A DNA stretch of 64,000 bases from Colocasia esculenta (lineage: Eukaryota > Streptophyta > Magnoliopsida > Alismatales > Araceae), in the NCBI GenBank assembly GCA_014218235.1, contig CM024760.1:147637245-147701244 (forward strand). Direction: 5' to 3'. The notes beneath the pieces are model-generated. The model was not told the origin of the DNA, searched no databases, and was given only the letters and a program-made list of their open reading frames with translations. The translations under genes were made by a program, and so were the position numbers. This document shows, one piece after another, positions 32,596 to 44,889 of this stretch. Each line of letters starts with the position of its first letter. Positions within the stretch are counted from its first letter, which is position 1.

Positions 32596-33432
32596 CTATC
32601 TACGACTACGCTGCCGCTCGGCTTTCACTTGCTGGCATACTAAACACCGGGATACATAATCTGCTACATCCCTCTTCATGCCAGACCACCAAAAGGACCT
32701 CTTCAAATCCTGGTACATCTTAGTGTTACCCGGATAAATAGAGAATCGCGATCTATGAGCCTCCGCTAACACATGCTCACGGACCTCTACCAAATCAGGG
32801 ACACAGACACGGTGATGAAACCTAATCACACCGTCCTCGTCACGAGTAATGCTCGCCTTGCCCACTAACTCTTGGAGTCTAGGGTCAACTTTTTCGATCA
32901 CCTCATCCAATACCGAGGACCTAAGGGATAACTGAGCCACAAAAGCCTGACATAAGGGCTCTAACTCAGCCATCGCACACGTCGCATCCTCCAACATCTT
33001 CCAATCTTGCTGGAGAGAAGACCTCTTCTTGCTTAGGGCATCCGCTACGACGTTCGCCTTCCCAGGGTGATACTGAAGGTCGAAGTCATAGTCCTTCAAG
33101 AACTCAATCCATCTTCTCTGCCTCAGGTTTAATTCCTTTTGGGAGAAAAGATACTTCAAGCTCTTGTGGTCGGTGAACACATCAAATCTGACACCATAAA
33201 GATAGTGTCTCCAGATCTTTAGTGCATGAACCACTGCCGCAAGCTCCAAATCATGAGTCGGATAGTTACGCTCATGCTCCTTCAATTGGCGAGAAGCATA
33301 CGCCACTACCCTTCCTTGCTGCATCAAAACGCAACCAAGGCCCATCAGAGATGCATCTGTGTAGATAGCAAAACCCTCTACACCGCTCGGCAAGACTAAC
33401 ACCTGAGCTGACGTGAGCTTAGTCTTCAACAA
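32596..33432 (-). pseudogene. M RNase H and integrase zinc region
   Basis: RNase H: FAIYTDASLMGLGCVLMQQG, HDLELAAVVHALKIWRHYLY, FTDHKSLKYLFSQKELNLRQ and LQYHPGKANVVADALSKK (the final His/Asp part), which looks complete. The integrase zinc region follows, with EAHRSRFSIYPGNTKMYQDL and CLVCQQVKAE. The second His appears as Tyr (IYPG). It ends in a stop created by a deletion that removes the start of the integrase core. Confidence 0.85.
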
Positions 33433-33459
33433 TTGAAAACTACTCTCACACTTCTCAGA

Positions 33460-36209
33460 CTAGACAAACTTCACTCCCTTTCTGGTAAGCTGAGTCAATG
33501 GGGCGGCGATGGATGAAAATCCCTCAATGAATCGCCGATAGTAACCACCCAAACCAAGAAAACTACGAATCTCCGAAGGGGTCTTGAGGGTCTCCCAATC
33601 CATAACTGTCTGGACCTTTGCTGGATCAACTGCTACACCAGCACCGGAGATCACATGCCCGAGGAAATGAACCTCGCACAACCAGAAATCGCACTTGTTG
33701 AATTTAGCATACAGCTTATGCTCACGAAGAACCTCTAACACTACCCTCAAATGCTGACGGTGTGTAGCCTCATCCGGAGAGTAGACCAACACATCATCAA
33801 TAAACACTACAACAAAGCTATCTAAATACAGCCTAAACACCCTGTTCATGAGATCCATGAATGCTGCAGGGGCGTTGGTCAATCTGAAAGGAAGAACCAA
33901 AAACTCATAATGTCCATAACGGGATCTGAATGCCGTCTTGGACACATCCTCACTCTGAATCCTCAACTGATGATAACCTGATCGCAAATCAATCTTAGAA
34001 AAGACTGATGCATCTTCCAACTGGTCAAACAAATCATCAATACGAGGTAAGGGATACCTGTTCTTCACTGTCACTTGGTTTAGCTTCCTGTAATCGATGC
34101 ATAACTTAAGTGATCCATCCTTCTTCTTTACAAATAAGAGAGATGCGCCCCAAGGGGAAACACTAGGGCGAATAAATCCCTTATCTAGCAATTCTTGCAA
34201 TTGTCTCCTTAACTCGGCTAACTCCGCAGGTGCCATCCGATATGGAGCCTTAGAGATAGGAGAGGTGCCCGGAAGCAACTCTATGGTGAAGTTTATCTCT
34301 CTATCCGGTGGCAATCCAGACAAATCATCGGGAAAGACGTTTGGAAAATCCTGCACTACCTCAATCTCTGCAAGAGTAGGTGACTCATCAGCCTCAAGTA
34401 CTAACACCACGCTGGCCAGAAAAGCGTCACAACCCTTGTTTACCATGCGCATCGCCTTCATGGCAGAGATGACCAACTTTCCCGCCACGTTCCTTGGAAA
34501 GGGATGAGAGAACTCATCCTCACCAGAAATGCAGAAAATAATCCTCTTCCCATGACAATCAACTAACGCATAGTGCTCCTCTAGCCAATCCAGACCAAGA
34601 ATAGCATCAAAGTCTTTCATCTTTAGCAAGAAGAAACACCCTTCTAGGACTCTATCCTCAATGCACACAGGTAACGACGGAATACACTTCCCAGTCGATA
34701 CCGTACCCGTAGGTGTGTGTACAGACAACGGGACCTCTAAATCCTCAGACTCTACGCCTGACTCTAGAGCTAACTGCCTAGCGAAACGCCTGGAGATGAA
34801 CGAGTGAGTGGCACCCGTATTGAACAAAACCCGAGCGTGCACACCTAGATGTAAAACTGTACCTTCGGTGACATGCTCCGCCTGCTCGGCATCCTCTCGT
34901 GCTAGGGCTAACACTCGAGCTGGGGCTCGAGGCCTTCCTGGTCTTCCTGTAGCTGGCGCTGCTGCTGCTACCGCTGCTGGGGTTGGCGCTCCGCACTGGA
35001 CTCCCTGCTGAAGTGTCGGACAATCCTTGATCTTGTGGTTGCTGCTTCCGCACTTCAAGCACTTCCCCGCAATCATCCAACACTCGGTACCACCATGAGT
35101 CTTACCGCAATGGGGACACTCCTTCTTCACACCAGAGGAACATTGAGAAGGTACCGGTGCACTGCTGGTTGTTACTAGATGCTGCGGTGCCTGGTATACT
35201 ATTTTCTTCTTGTCCTGCCACTGGAACGTAGCTGCAGGCCTTTTCTGCGAAGCCTTCTTCTCCTCGAGGTACTGCTCCATTTCACCCTCCTGCCTACAAG
35301 CAGTGCTAAGGGCCTCGTCCAAGGTACGATGGTCAAACACCACTAGCCTCATCCTCAGTGATGGCTTCAGGCCCATCATGAACTTATTTGCTTCCCTGCG
35401 CTCATCTGTCACGATATGTGGTACATATTTAGATAATTCTGCAAACCTGGCCTCATACTCGAGCACGGTCATGGAGCCCTGGGTCAAGGAAAGGAACTCC
35501 TGCTCCATCCTGTCCTGGATATGCTCGGGGACAAATTTGGCCCGAAAGAGCCTCACGAACTCGTCCCAAGCCACGTCAACAGCTCCGTCCTCGAATCGGG
35601 TATGCAATAAGGAAGCCCACCACACATCAGCTCTCTCGTGTAGCACAATCTTCATAAGCACCACACTAAACAATTCTAACTTAATAGGATATACAACATA
35701 TAAAACTAACACATACCTGTAGTATATAGGTGGCTAAAGTAACCTTATCCTCGTCCGCACACCTAACAGCCCGGAAGATCTTCCCGATCTCCCTCATCCA
35801 GCTCTCAGCTAGTAATGGGTCGCTCTCCCCCTTAAAAGAGGGTGGCAACATCCTCTTGAATCTTTCCATGATGGAAGGTCCACCATGGTCCTGAGCTGGA
35901 ATTTGAGCCTGCTACAACAAACAACAAGCAACGCATATTCAACACAACACCATGGCATTAAATAAAGCAGACTACTCTTTTTTTCATTATTCTAACCTGA
36001 GCCTCCAACTGGCCCTGGAGTGCAGGCTGGGTGTGGGCCTGCGTCTGCATGGCCTACACTAGACCTTGCATGAACACTCCATAATCCACTGGCGGTGGTG
36101 GGGGAAGTACAGGACCTTGAGGTGTCGGGGCCTGCTGCTCAGCCTGCTCCTCACGTCTCTGCTCGTCCTCACGAGCAGGAGCACCGGCACGTCTACCACG
36201 CGAAGCCAT
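33460..36209 (-). pseudogene. M gag-protease-RT, with two intron-like gaps in gag
   Basis: ATG at 36209 (MASRGRRAGAPAREDEQ). Exon-like blocks 35997-36209, 35717-35911 and 33460-35649 stay in frame only if 35912-35996 and 35650-35716, both GT...AG, are removed. Gag: MERFKRMLPPSFKGESDPLL, ADVWWASLLHTRF; knuckle CLKCGSSNHKIKDC. Protease: LFNTGATHSFIS (Asp of DTG is Asn) and DFDAILGLDWLEEH. RT: SVSPWGASLLFVKKKDGSLK, SGYHQLRIQSED, catalytic VVFIDDVLVYS, FLGHVISGAG. A TAG lies in the first block after MQGLV, and a stop after GVKFV separates RNase H. Confidence 0.8.
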
Positions 36210-36380
36210 GGCTGCAATAAATTTCAGCCACTATTAGGGCTATGTTAATTTACTCCTAACCATTTTCTTATCTATTTTCCATTCATTATTAATCAATTCT
36301 ACACATGTGGACAATTCTATAAAGATTTAGCATGTAATGAAGATGATGACTCAGATATTTATGTACATTCTCAACCAAGT

Positions 36381-36393
36381 CTCTCTGATACCA
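36381..36393 (-). other. Primer binding site of M (tRNA-iMet type)
   Basis: Minus strand TGGTATCAGAGAG, five bases from the presumed LTR end (GTCGCA). Confidence 0.9.
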
Positions 36394-36398
36394 ATCTC

Positions 36399-39300
36399 TG
36401 CGACGAGCCACCTTATACCGGTACAATTATACCAATCCACGTCGGTATTGTGAGTCTCGTCACAGTGGGACATTTACCCAAACACTAACACACATGATTG
36501 AGATGTACACAAATATAAATACAGAGTAGCGGAAGAAAAGAACTACTATCTTTCATTTCATCATCCACATTAAACATGCATGGTTCATATAACAATTTAA
36601 AGATCTAAAGTCAACATAATGAAATGCCAACTCCAAAATACATAGCCTGTCCACAATTTCATAATGTTTCAATTACAATGCCTCAACTACATACTATGAA
36701 AGAAAAATATCACAACGATGACTCCTCCAACCTACTCTCCTCGCTCGGAGTCGCTCTCCACGATCTACTCCAAGGAAATGGGGTCACCTACTAAACTTGT
36801 ACGCTGAAGCAAGGAATGATTCTAATAGACTCAACAAATAACTCCATACACGTCACACATGCATATAACACAAGTAAGTTCTACTTTCAAGTTCATTAAA
36901 TCAAACATATAGCATGGTTGAGACAATGAAAATAAACAACCTATCATGGTATTTCTACAACTTCACAACACATGATACATGATTCATGCCATCTCAAAAC
37001 AAAATACCTATCACATGCTTTCTACTCATCCATTCACATGAGAGCTAACATTTTACATTTAAGCTAATAGGGTAGCCTTCTAAGCATGGAATCTCACACA
37101 CATCTAAAAGAAGAACTCCTAACATGGTTTCTACACATTCTTGTACATGTAAGGCATCATTATAAACATATGAAGGTTGTTGTTTTGACATGAACTTAAT
37201 AATTTCATAACATGAATTACAAATTTTCACTCTAAAACACTTATATCACATGGTTACACATTCACACATTCACATGGTCCACTTTTACACATTACACACA
37301 TATACATGTTCACACTACACAATTTACACATATTCACATTTACATTTCACATTAAATGTCATGACACATAGTCCAAACCACCATTAGAAGGACACATCAC
37401 ATACACATAACACATAGACGCCACCTAGGCAACACAGTGACGACTCTTGGACTGCGCAGACCAGGAGAAGAACTCTCCACCCTAACCAGTGGTACTTCTC
37501 CACCTCCAGGATTTCATCCTAATGCCCATAGGATTTACATATTGAACCTTCCCGTGGAGACTTTTTCACGGTACGGTTCCACAGTCCTCTATGGAAGCAG
37601 TGTCACACACGGCACATTTTACACATTTCGGTTTTTAACACACACATATTACACAATATGACACATCACTTATAGTTTTATCATTAACACATGGTTCAGT
37701 TTTTCCTAAACCATGGTACTACTGTTGACCGGGTTCAAACACTTCATAATTTACACTAATCAGGTTGGGAACACCTAATCAAACCCTAATTACGTTAAGC
37801 ATGCATAAACCATTCAATTTCACATGGAAATTTCACAACAAAACCCACTGTTACCCAGATTTCCTGAAAATTTAACCATGCACTGTTTGCAGGTTTCAGA
37901 CCACACATGCAATTGTTCACATTTTTTTTAATTACATATAATTTACAGAAAATGAAATACTCATTCATATGCCATAATTAATTCAGTTATCATGGAAGCA
38001 CAACATAATTATCGGTTTTGATAGTTCTCAGGCCTGTATCTAACATGAACGTTATCACAGAAATTTTATCCAAATTTATTGCACATTCCATAATTTACTG
38101 GAAATTTTTGGCTAACCTACACATGCCCTCCATTTTCAATGCGAAAATTTCAACAATTAGCATGGTCATGGGAAAATCCTCGGATTTTCGAAACAGGGAC
38201 TGACATACATATACATCACCTGAAAATTTCAGGGAAATCGAAATTTCACATGGACTACGTAAACAAAGGTCTACATGTTCAGGACCTTATCTAACATGCA
38301 TTTCAAATAAATGTAATAATTCACATCATTTATCGAAATTCATTAACCATTCACAACACATTCTATTAACTACATTACGTATCATGTAGAATTTACAGTA
38401 TATCCTCATGCGCAAAACTTCAGAAATTAGGTATATGAGGCAGAACAGTTTCCTGTTCTGTCCTGAAAAACTTAACGACAATGTCGCGCTGTTTAGAGGT
38501 GTTAACGGCAGCATCGTCTGCCGCCAACTGAGGATCTTGACGGTAAGGGATTTTGCCGTCAAGCTCCTGTCTGTGCAAAAACATAGACTGAGCTCTGAAG
38601 AATGGGTGAATGTGAGGATCCAGGACACGAGGAAAATCTCATAAAATCCTTAAAACCTACTGGACACATACATGGGCTACGGGGATGGGTTACTTGCCTT
38701 TTACAAAATCTCCAAAGGGATCAAATTTGTTGTTGAAGCTCTCCTTGGGCAGTGCCAAGAAGTCTCCTCCATAGCCTTCCCTCGGGTTCTAAGTCGAAGT
38801 AGCTGCCAAACCGAGGTTGGGGAAGCCTTCTCCTTCGTCCAAACTCCCTTCCAAATGCAGTAGATCGCTGGAGGAAGCTTTGAATCGCTGGATCTGAGCT
38901 CCCAAAGTTCAGTTCTTCTCCAGTTCAGCTAGGGTTTCCTTCTCCCTTTGCAAAGAGCTAAGAGAGAGTCTTTCAGGTTGCAAGGAGAGGAAAGTTTATA
39001 GGAAAAGGGCTTGGGATATCCCGTAGGGCCTGATGGGAGAGCTGAGAACCGTTGGGGACATCTCCCCAATCAGTGAGTAAGGCAAACCTGGGATTTTAGG
39101 GTCTGCTGCGCACTGAAGTTCAGAGAAGTAGACGTCCACATAGATGGCCGTCTACTTTAGTGTTGGCGTCCATCGACATGGACGTTGACTCATCATGGAC
39201 GTCCATCCATGTTGACGCCAATTTGCTCTTCGGCCAGAGCTTAAAAACATGCAGAAAACCATGCTTACACTATATACTTACATGCCATATATGTAATATG

Positions 39301-39480
39301 ATGTACACACTAGTCCAACATGTAATCAAGAAATATTTACAACTATACATACGCATGCATACATAAGTACACCTAGCTAATATGTACGTAGATATCTACA
39401 TATGCATACATAGTATTTACACACGATAACGAATCGACACACACAACCAAAATACAAGGACAAAATTTGAGGGCCTTACA
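36399..39480 (-). repeat. M 5' LTR
   Basis: 3.08 kb, plus-strand termini TGCGACGAGCC and GGGCCTTACA. GACGTC array at 39130-39226, with a minus-strand CTATAAAC about 130 bp further on (near 38993-39000) as TATA candidate. No gene. Confidence 0.85.
39130..39226. repeat. GACGTC array in M 5' LTR
   Basis: Same order of units as at 31225-31315. Confidence 0.85.
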
Positions 39481-39702
39481 ACCTGGCCGGCAACTGGTGT
39501 CCCTAGACCTCAATTGTGACACCCTCAAGGTAGCTGAAGAACGCATGTAATTACTGGACAGAAGATCAATCATCACGTTACACTGCCTCTTAGGGGTGTG
39601 ACGAATCAGCGACTCGTAAAATGCCTCTGAAGCAAAGCAAAGAGAAGCACAGGGATCAACCGGAACACCAGCAGCTCTACCAAGGATAGGTAAAGTACCT
39701 AC
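39481..39702 (-). pseudogene. H, part 2: protease N-terminal fragment
   Basis: Minus strand reads VGTLPILGRAAGVPVDPCAS, then CFASEAFYESLIRHTPKRQC and SNYMRSSATLRVSQLRSRD. VDPCASLCF stands where VDTGASHSF is expected, so the DTG triad is altered. It is bounded by T2 on the right and M on the left. The same gene continues at 28556 and, on the gag side, at 62538. Confidence 0.7.
39698..39702. repeat. Target site duplication of T2, left copy (CCTAC)
   Basis: Directly precedes TGTAGACACC; identical to 62533-62537. Confidence 0.9.
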
Positions 39703-41171
39703 TGTAGACACCCATTTCTGACCCATAAGTCGAGCTAAATTCCTCGTCATATCATTGATGCCCCACGTTGGCTCATCATCACCAAGTTGGCTTTCTCCGA
39801 TCATGATATCTTCTTCAGTAGTTCATCACCCTGGTGGGTTCTCCCTGGTCAAATCAATCAATCTTCATCATCATCTTGTAGCTCTCTGGGTTAGGAATCC
39901 GACGTTTCAAACCGTACATCAATCTGATGCTCGTGCAAAGAGATCAGACACTTTGAATGGCCATGTGCTGAAAAGTCCCTGAAGGCGACAGCCTCCCTGT
40001 CGTTTTCCCCTATACAAGGCGACACCCTTCTGTCGCTATCTGGCCCTGTAACGATTTGCCAAGTCAGAATTGATCTCCTTCAGAAGGCGACACCTCGATA
40101 CATCACGTTCATAAATTGGCCTTTAATTCCTTGAAAAATTGCCAGAAATACCATAAAACCCTTCCTTGTAAGGAAGGCGACGTATCGAGGCGTCGCCATC
40201 TGGGTGGCGACCAGGAGGTCGTCGCGTTCTGGATGCCATGCAGGGAATCCTTTCCGAGCATGACTTGGACACTTGTCATACATGGATATTCCCTCATTTG
40301 GTCGACCTAAATGCGTCCAAATCCTACCAAAACTCGTGAAGACCTTCCTTAAAGCCTCCTTTCTGAGTTCCAATCGCCCATGTGCGGCCATACCTACCCA
40401 AACCCGGACTCTTGCCCATTATTCCCTTCACAGCCCTTCTAGGAATAATCACCTATATGTTGATCAATACTGCATCTTTTAGGGCAAAATCGGTGTCTGC
40501 TGCTTCCTCTCCCAGAGAGCTCCGATTCCTCAGAAGAGTGCTCTGCCTCCAGACGACCAGGAAGTGCCCTCCAGGGCGTTTTTCCCTCGACTATGCTTTC
40601 TCTCTCCCCTTTCCATCAAGTCTTCTCTTCATTCATGCATGCTTAGCATAATTTTCTTCGTAGATTTCATTAGAGCACACCACACACATCGATCTTAATC
40701 ACCCAAAGGGGTTAAAAAACCCATCCCACGTGAGTTCCCTCCAAAATAGTGCATGTTTCTTCATATTTTTGGAATAGATTCATCGTACACGAGTTTTCTA
40801 ATGGGTTTCCTATTGTTTTGATGATCTTGGCAGGTGTTTGAAGATAGGAGTGACACGAGGCTCTTGCCCTTTGGCTGGCTGAGGAGCAAGAAGAAAGAAC
40901 CCACCATCTTCATCCACTGAAGCAGAAGGCGACGACCCTGCTGTCGCGACAAAGAAGGCGCCAGTCTTCGTCGCGTTCAGGTAAACAGGCCGCAGTCCTC
41001 ATCTTGTCGCATTCACAGGAATAGGTACGCCCTCTGTCTTCTCTTCCTTTTCCGAGGTATTTAGCCCATCTTCATCCATCTATTCTTCTTGGCAACTACT
41101 TTGGTGGCGATCACGGTCAGTTTTCCTTGTCTTTTCACACGTATTTTTTGGGAGCAAATCCCGTGATTACA
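39703..41171 (+). repeat. T2 5' LTR
   Basis: TGTAGACACCC ... CCGTGATTACA, 1469 bp. GCGAC/GTCGC arrays at about 39980-40235 and 40925-41010. No TATA box that I would defend and no gene. Confidence 0.9.
39980..40235. repeat. GCGACA/GTCGC array in T2 5' LTR
   Basis: Units such as AAGGCGACAGCC, CTGTCGTTTTCC, CAAGGCGACACCC, CTGTCGCTATC, AAGGCGACACC, AAGGCGACGTATCGAGGCG, GTGGCGACCAGG and GTCGTCGCGTTC. Opposite orientations are paired, as in AAGGCGACA ... TGTCGCTAT. A copy is in the 3' LTR at 61338-61595. Confidence 0.85.
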
Positions 41172-41176
41172 CCTTT

Positions 41177-41192
41177 TGGCGATCACCGTGGG
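41177..41192 (+). other. Primer binding site candidate of T2
   Basis: TGGCGATCACCGTGGG, five bases after the LTR end GATTACA. It begins TGG as expected for the complement of a tRNA CCA end. I cannot assign the tRNA confidently. Confidence 0.6.
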
Positions 41193-42404
41193 ACCTCTAG
41201 TGCCCATCATGCTTCTTTCTATCTTTCCCTGCCTTCCCTCGTCGTCCATGTGTGTGGTTCTTTCTTAGGTTTCCTGTCTTTCCATTTACTTTCATTGTTT
41301 TTTGAGTTCTGCTGCTCTGGGTGAGAAGACGACGTCGGGAGCGTCGCTATAAAGGTAGCGACGAAGCACGCATCGCGATCAGAAAGCGACAAAGTTGGTG
41401 TCGCGATCAGGTTAGTACATCAGCGTTCCTGTTCATCCTATTTCTTCGTTCAGTCGTACGGTTCTGGAAAGCGACATCGAAGGAGTTGCGATAAGGAAGG
41501 CGACTGGAAGAGCGTCGCGATCAAGTATGTCTTCTGCCCGTTCACTCGTTTATGTTATTTTAAAATACTGTGTTCCTGCTTGGAAAGCGACGCGGATTTT
41601 TTCGTGACAAATACGGTGACAGGGAGGTCGTAGCTATCAGGTCAATGGGTCTGGTTCAATCTCTCTCTCTCTCTGTTTTTGGGCTTACTTCGAGTACTCC
41701 ATCCATATTTCAAGTCATATCATGCTTGTTCCATGCTTCTGAGAGTCTATCCATCCTCCATGCTATAGGGTTGTTTGTGTTTTGTGCATAATCAGATCCA
41801 ACCTGTTCCCTGTCCACTGCGAAGAGGAACGCGATTGGCTTCCTGTCGCGATCTTGGTCGCGACAGTCTACCTCTTGCCTTCTTCTTCTAAGAGCAGGTC
41901 GGCCTGGTTTGTTTTTGTTAGTTTTAGGTTAGAATTTGCATGCACTCCGGTGCACATAGGATTTGCATACATATTCCCATATTCGTAGTTTAGGTTGTCC
42001 TCCTCAGCGACGCCCGCTTTCTCGGCCACATATTCCTTGTGTCCAACTAGAGCACTCACTTGAGGGCCTCTGTAAGTCCCCGCAGACCGTGGATTCCCAC
42101 ACGGCCGCCGGGCTGGTTGTACATGTTGCCACTTAGAATAAGATCCAGTCATTTGTGAGTCTGTGAGAAATCCTAGTCACACCCAAAGTCGGAAGCCTTC
42201 TCCCTTTAGGAAACCTTCTTTTTGAGAGAACTTGCTAAAAGATCAATCCATTAAAAGGCAAACTTGAACCGAATAAAAGAAACCATCATCATTGCCAACT
42301 GCTTGCTTTGGGTGAGACATTTCCTCTTTCTTTTGTTTGCATAGGGTTGTCTGTTTAGGAAACTAGGTGTCCGCCTAGGTTAGGTTGTTTGTTAAAGTCT
42401 GAAC
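41193..42404 (+). other. T2 untranslated leader with repeated GCGAC modules
   Basis: No gene. Four modules (41321-41410, 41466-41525, 41579-41640, 41829-41872) each hold several GCGAC/GTCGCGAT units. At least two end with a donor-like G/GTTAGT or AA/GTATGT, and a pyrimidine-rich stretch ending in AG follows some of them. The gag ATG follows at 42405. Confidence 0.6.
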
Positions 42405-44180
42405 ATGCTTTCCCCATCTTGGTGCACCCACTTTCCAAACATGGAGTCATATCTGAACCCGGTCTACGATGAGAATCAGGACCCTGCCTTTTACACCTCC
42501 CAAGACTACGAGGAATCTCTTCCTCATGACCTCTTTGGGGAGTCGACCCGCCCTTGGGTCGCTGCAGTCAATGCCACTGAGAGTCACCATCACGGCGACA
42601 GTGGCCCATCACAAACCATCCACCCTCCTCAGTCGGACGATCAAGCTGCTCAGCTCCTGTGCCTAATTCCTCAGCTTGATCAGTCTCAAATCCAAACTCT
42701 CATGATGGCCCTCAAAGGAAAGGCCACTTCATCACCCTCACCCAGAGCGGGTGCTTCACGCCCCATGGCATCTACCTCCGGCCCCCATATCATCATGGGA
42801 CAACCGACAACACTCCCATCTGGCCGCGGACCATTCGACACTCCATTTGAGTCTGAGCATTACCATCCACGTGAGTCGAGGCCCCAGTCTCCCCCGTATC
42901 ACCCTTGCTACTCACCCCATCCTCTTGAGCCACGCACCAGGCCGGCATCTCGTGCCTCCTCCTTATACGCTCAACCATCCGCCGCTCCGGACATGATGTC
43001 CAAGTGGGTGTCCATTAAAAAGGAGCTCCATGAGCTGCAAAAGCAAGTCAACCCTAGGCAACACCATGATGTGCACATGCCTAACTTCAATGGCCTATAG
43101 GTCCCCTCACCATCCGAACTGCCGAAGTACCGCAAGTACAATGGTTCGGGCAATCCATACATCCACATCAAAGACTTCATCTATGAGTCCGCACCTTACC
43201 AGCATGATCGCCGCTTGATGGCGTATCTATTCCGCCGGTCGCTGGACGGGCATGCCCTAGATTGGTTCTATTCCCTGCTACCCGAGGATGCAAAAGACTT
43301 CATCATAGTAAAAGACAAATTCCTCAAACAATTCCAAGACAGGGTTGGGCCTGAGTATTCCCTCATGGACCTCATGGCAGAGAAGATGAAGTCGGATGAG
43401 GAGTTTGCCACGTATGCCGACAGGTGGAGGCAGATGGCCACATGGGTTCCAGGGTAGCTTCCAGAGGGAGAAAAGGTTAAGATCATCATTGCTAATGCAA
43501 CCCCTGCCTATATGAACATCTTAGCAATGAATGATATCACCACCATGCACCAGCTCTAAAGCCGGGCCCAGTTTATCCAAACCTAGCTCAAAGACTCTCC
43601 CATCCATTCCATGTTCGAACCCCAGAAGTCCCGTTTCCAAAGGAAGCCTCAAGGGCCAGTTACCGAGGGTGTCCAAGTGAATGAACAAGTGAGTGCATTC
43701 AACCTTGCCGGCTAGAACCAAAACCGCCAACCTTACACTGTCCAGGGTCAGAATCCTACCAACCCTCCACAAGGCCAACAACAGTGCCAATACAACCAAG
43801 TGCCACCTCACGATGGTTCCGAACAAAGGCGTCCCTTAGGTCCAAGGAGAACTCACTACCCGCCACTTCCGGAGACACTCTCCGATATCTTCTTGGCCTT
43901 GCTCTCCACAGAAGCTATCAGACTCCTTCCAGAAAGACCATTGAACCCAAGTGTGGACCAAACTAGGTACTGCGTGTTCCATCGGCAACCCGGTCATACC
44001 ATTGAGCAATGCTTCACCTTCAAAGATCTGGTATATGACTTGCATGAGCAGAACAGACTAGATTGGACAGCCCTCCGGCAAGTGATCAGAGACATCAAAG
44101 AAAGGCAGAGGCAGCAACAACAGCAGAGGCAGCAACGCCAACCACCCCCTCAACAACAACAACATCAGCAACAACAATAG
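42405..44180 (+). pseudogene. T2 gag (Ogre/Tat type) with several stops
   Basis: Starts MLSPSWCTHFPNMESYLNPV; a second Met at 42441 is an alternative. A proline/serine-rich N-terminus precedes the core: LPKYRKYNGSGNPYIHIKDF, RRSLDGHALDWFYSLLPEDA, FLKQFQDRVGPEYSLMDLMA, FATYADRWRQMATWV. A zinc-like element YCVFHRQPGHTIEQCFTFKD (C-x3-H-x4-H-x4-C style, as in Ogre) follows, then a long glutamine run. At least six stops interrupt it (for example after PNFNGL, ATWVPG, TTMHQL, AFNLAG); five are TAG and one, after TTMHQL, is TAA, most at positions where CAG is plausible. It would form the particle if intact. Confidence 0.8.
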
Positions 44181-44183
44181 CTG

Positions 44184-44881
44184 TTGCAGGACCTAGGCAT
44201 CGTCCACAATCCCTTGCCAAACCATCCATCAGCTCCTAACTCACCACAACAACCAGCCCAGGTGAACCCCATCGTCCACCACCCCCCTCCTCAAGCAAAC
44301 TGGACGTATGATGATGAACTCGATGTCCATCAGATGATGGCCATTAACCACCAGTACCCTCTACAATCCCAAACAATACAACTAGCCAACACGGCTCCTC
44401 GATCGATCCCTCCCTCAGTTTCCTTGGCCAACGCCGTCATACTGCCCGTCAGTTCAACACCCACGCCAGTCGCTAGTCCATCTGTTATCCTACCCTTCAC
44501 CCCACCTGTCTCCATACCACCACCACCCGTCATATCCGCTCCCTCACCTATCATCCTACCACCGCCTGGGCCGGACCAAGCCTCCGCCGCCACACTATCC
44601 TCCACCAGACAACCCCTCAACCAACCAACCGCCTTACAGAGCGAGCGAGTCTTTCGCTGCCCGTACCCACCTATCTCCACTACCTCTACCATCCAGAACA
44701 ACCCCCAACAGGTCCTGCAACCACCTCAACAGCAAACCCAGCAGCAACAACAAGATGAGGGGGTGATTGAGCCATTACCTGGGACACACTATGATATTCT
44801 CAAGCATCTTGATCATGTGCCAGCCAAGATCTCCATACTAGAGTTGATAAAGAAATCCAAGGAGCACCAAGAGGCATTGTG
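44184..44881 (+). CDS. T2 gag-protease linker, Pro/Gln-rich
   Basis: A 232-codon open stretch in frame with the preceding gag after one TAG. It is low-complexity proline, serine, threonine and glutamine (PPPPVISAPSPIILPPPGPD), ending in a more ordered segment, LPGTHYDILKHLDHVPAKIS. No catalytic motif. Tat/Ogre polyproteins have such a spacer before protease. Confidence 0.6.
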
Positions 44882-44889
44882 AAATTTTT

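Larger units (their letters stand above)
28557..39480 (-). mobile_element. M: Tekay-type chromovirus with 3-kb LTRs, minus strand
   Basis: On the minus strand: 5' LTR 36399-39480, iMet primer site, gag, protease, RT, RNase H, integrase, purine tract, 3' LTR 28557-31577. Both flanks are H protease sequence. The 3' LTR lacks about 60 bp at its outer end compared with the other two LTR copies, and H lacks a short stretch there. No target duplication survives. Confidence 0.9.

Noticed and set aside
34097..35722. Plus-strand open frames of 136 and 170 codons opposite M gag-pol
   Set aside because: They lie antisense to clear gag and protease sequence, have no family motif, and are serine-rich as expected of shadow frames.
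40116..41324. Several 60-90 codon plus-strand frames in the T2 LTR
   Set aside because: They cover motif arrays and LTR signals, differ between the two LTRs and match no family.
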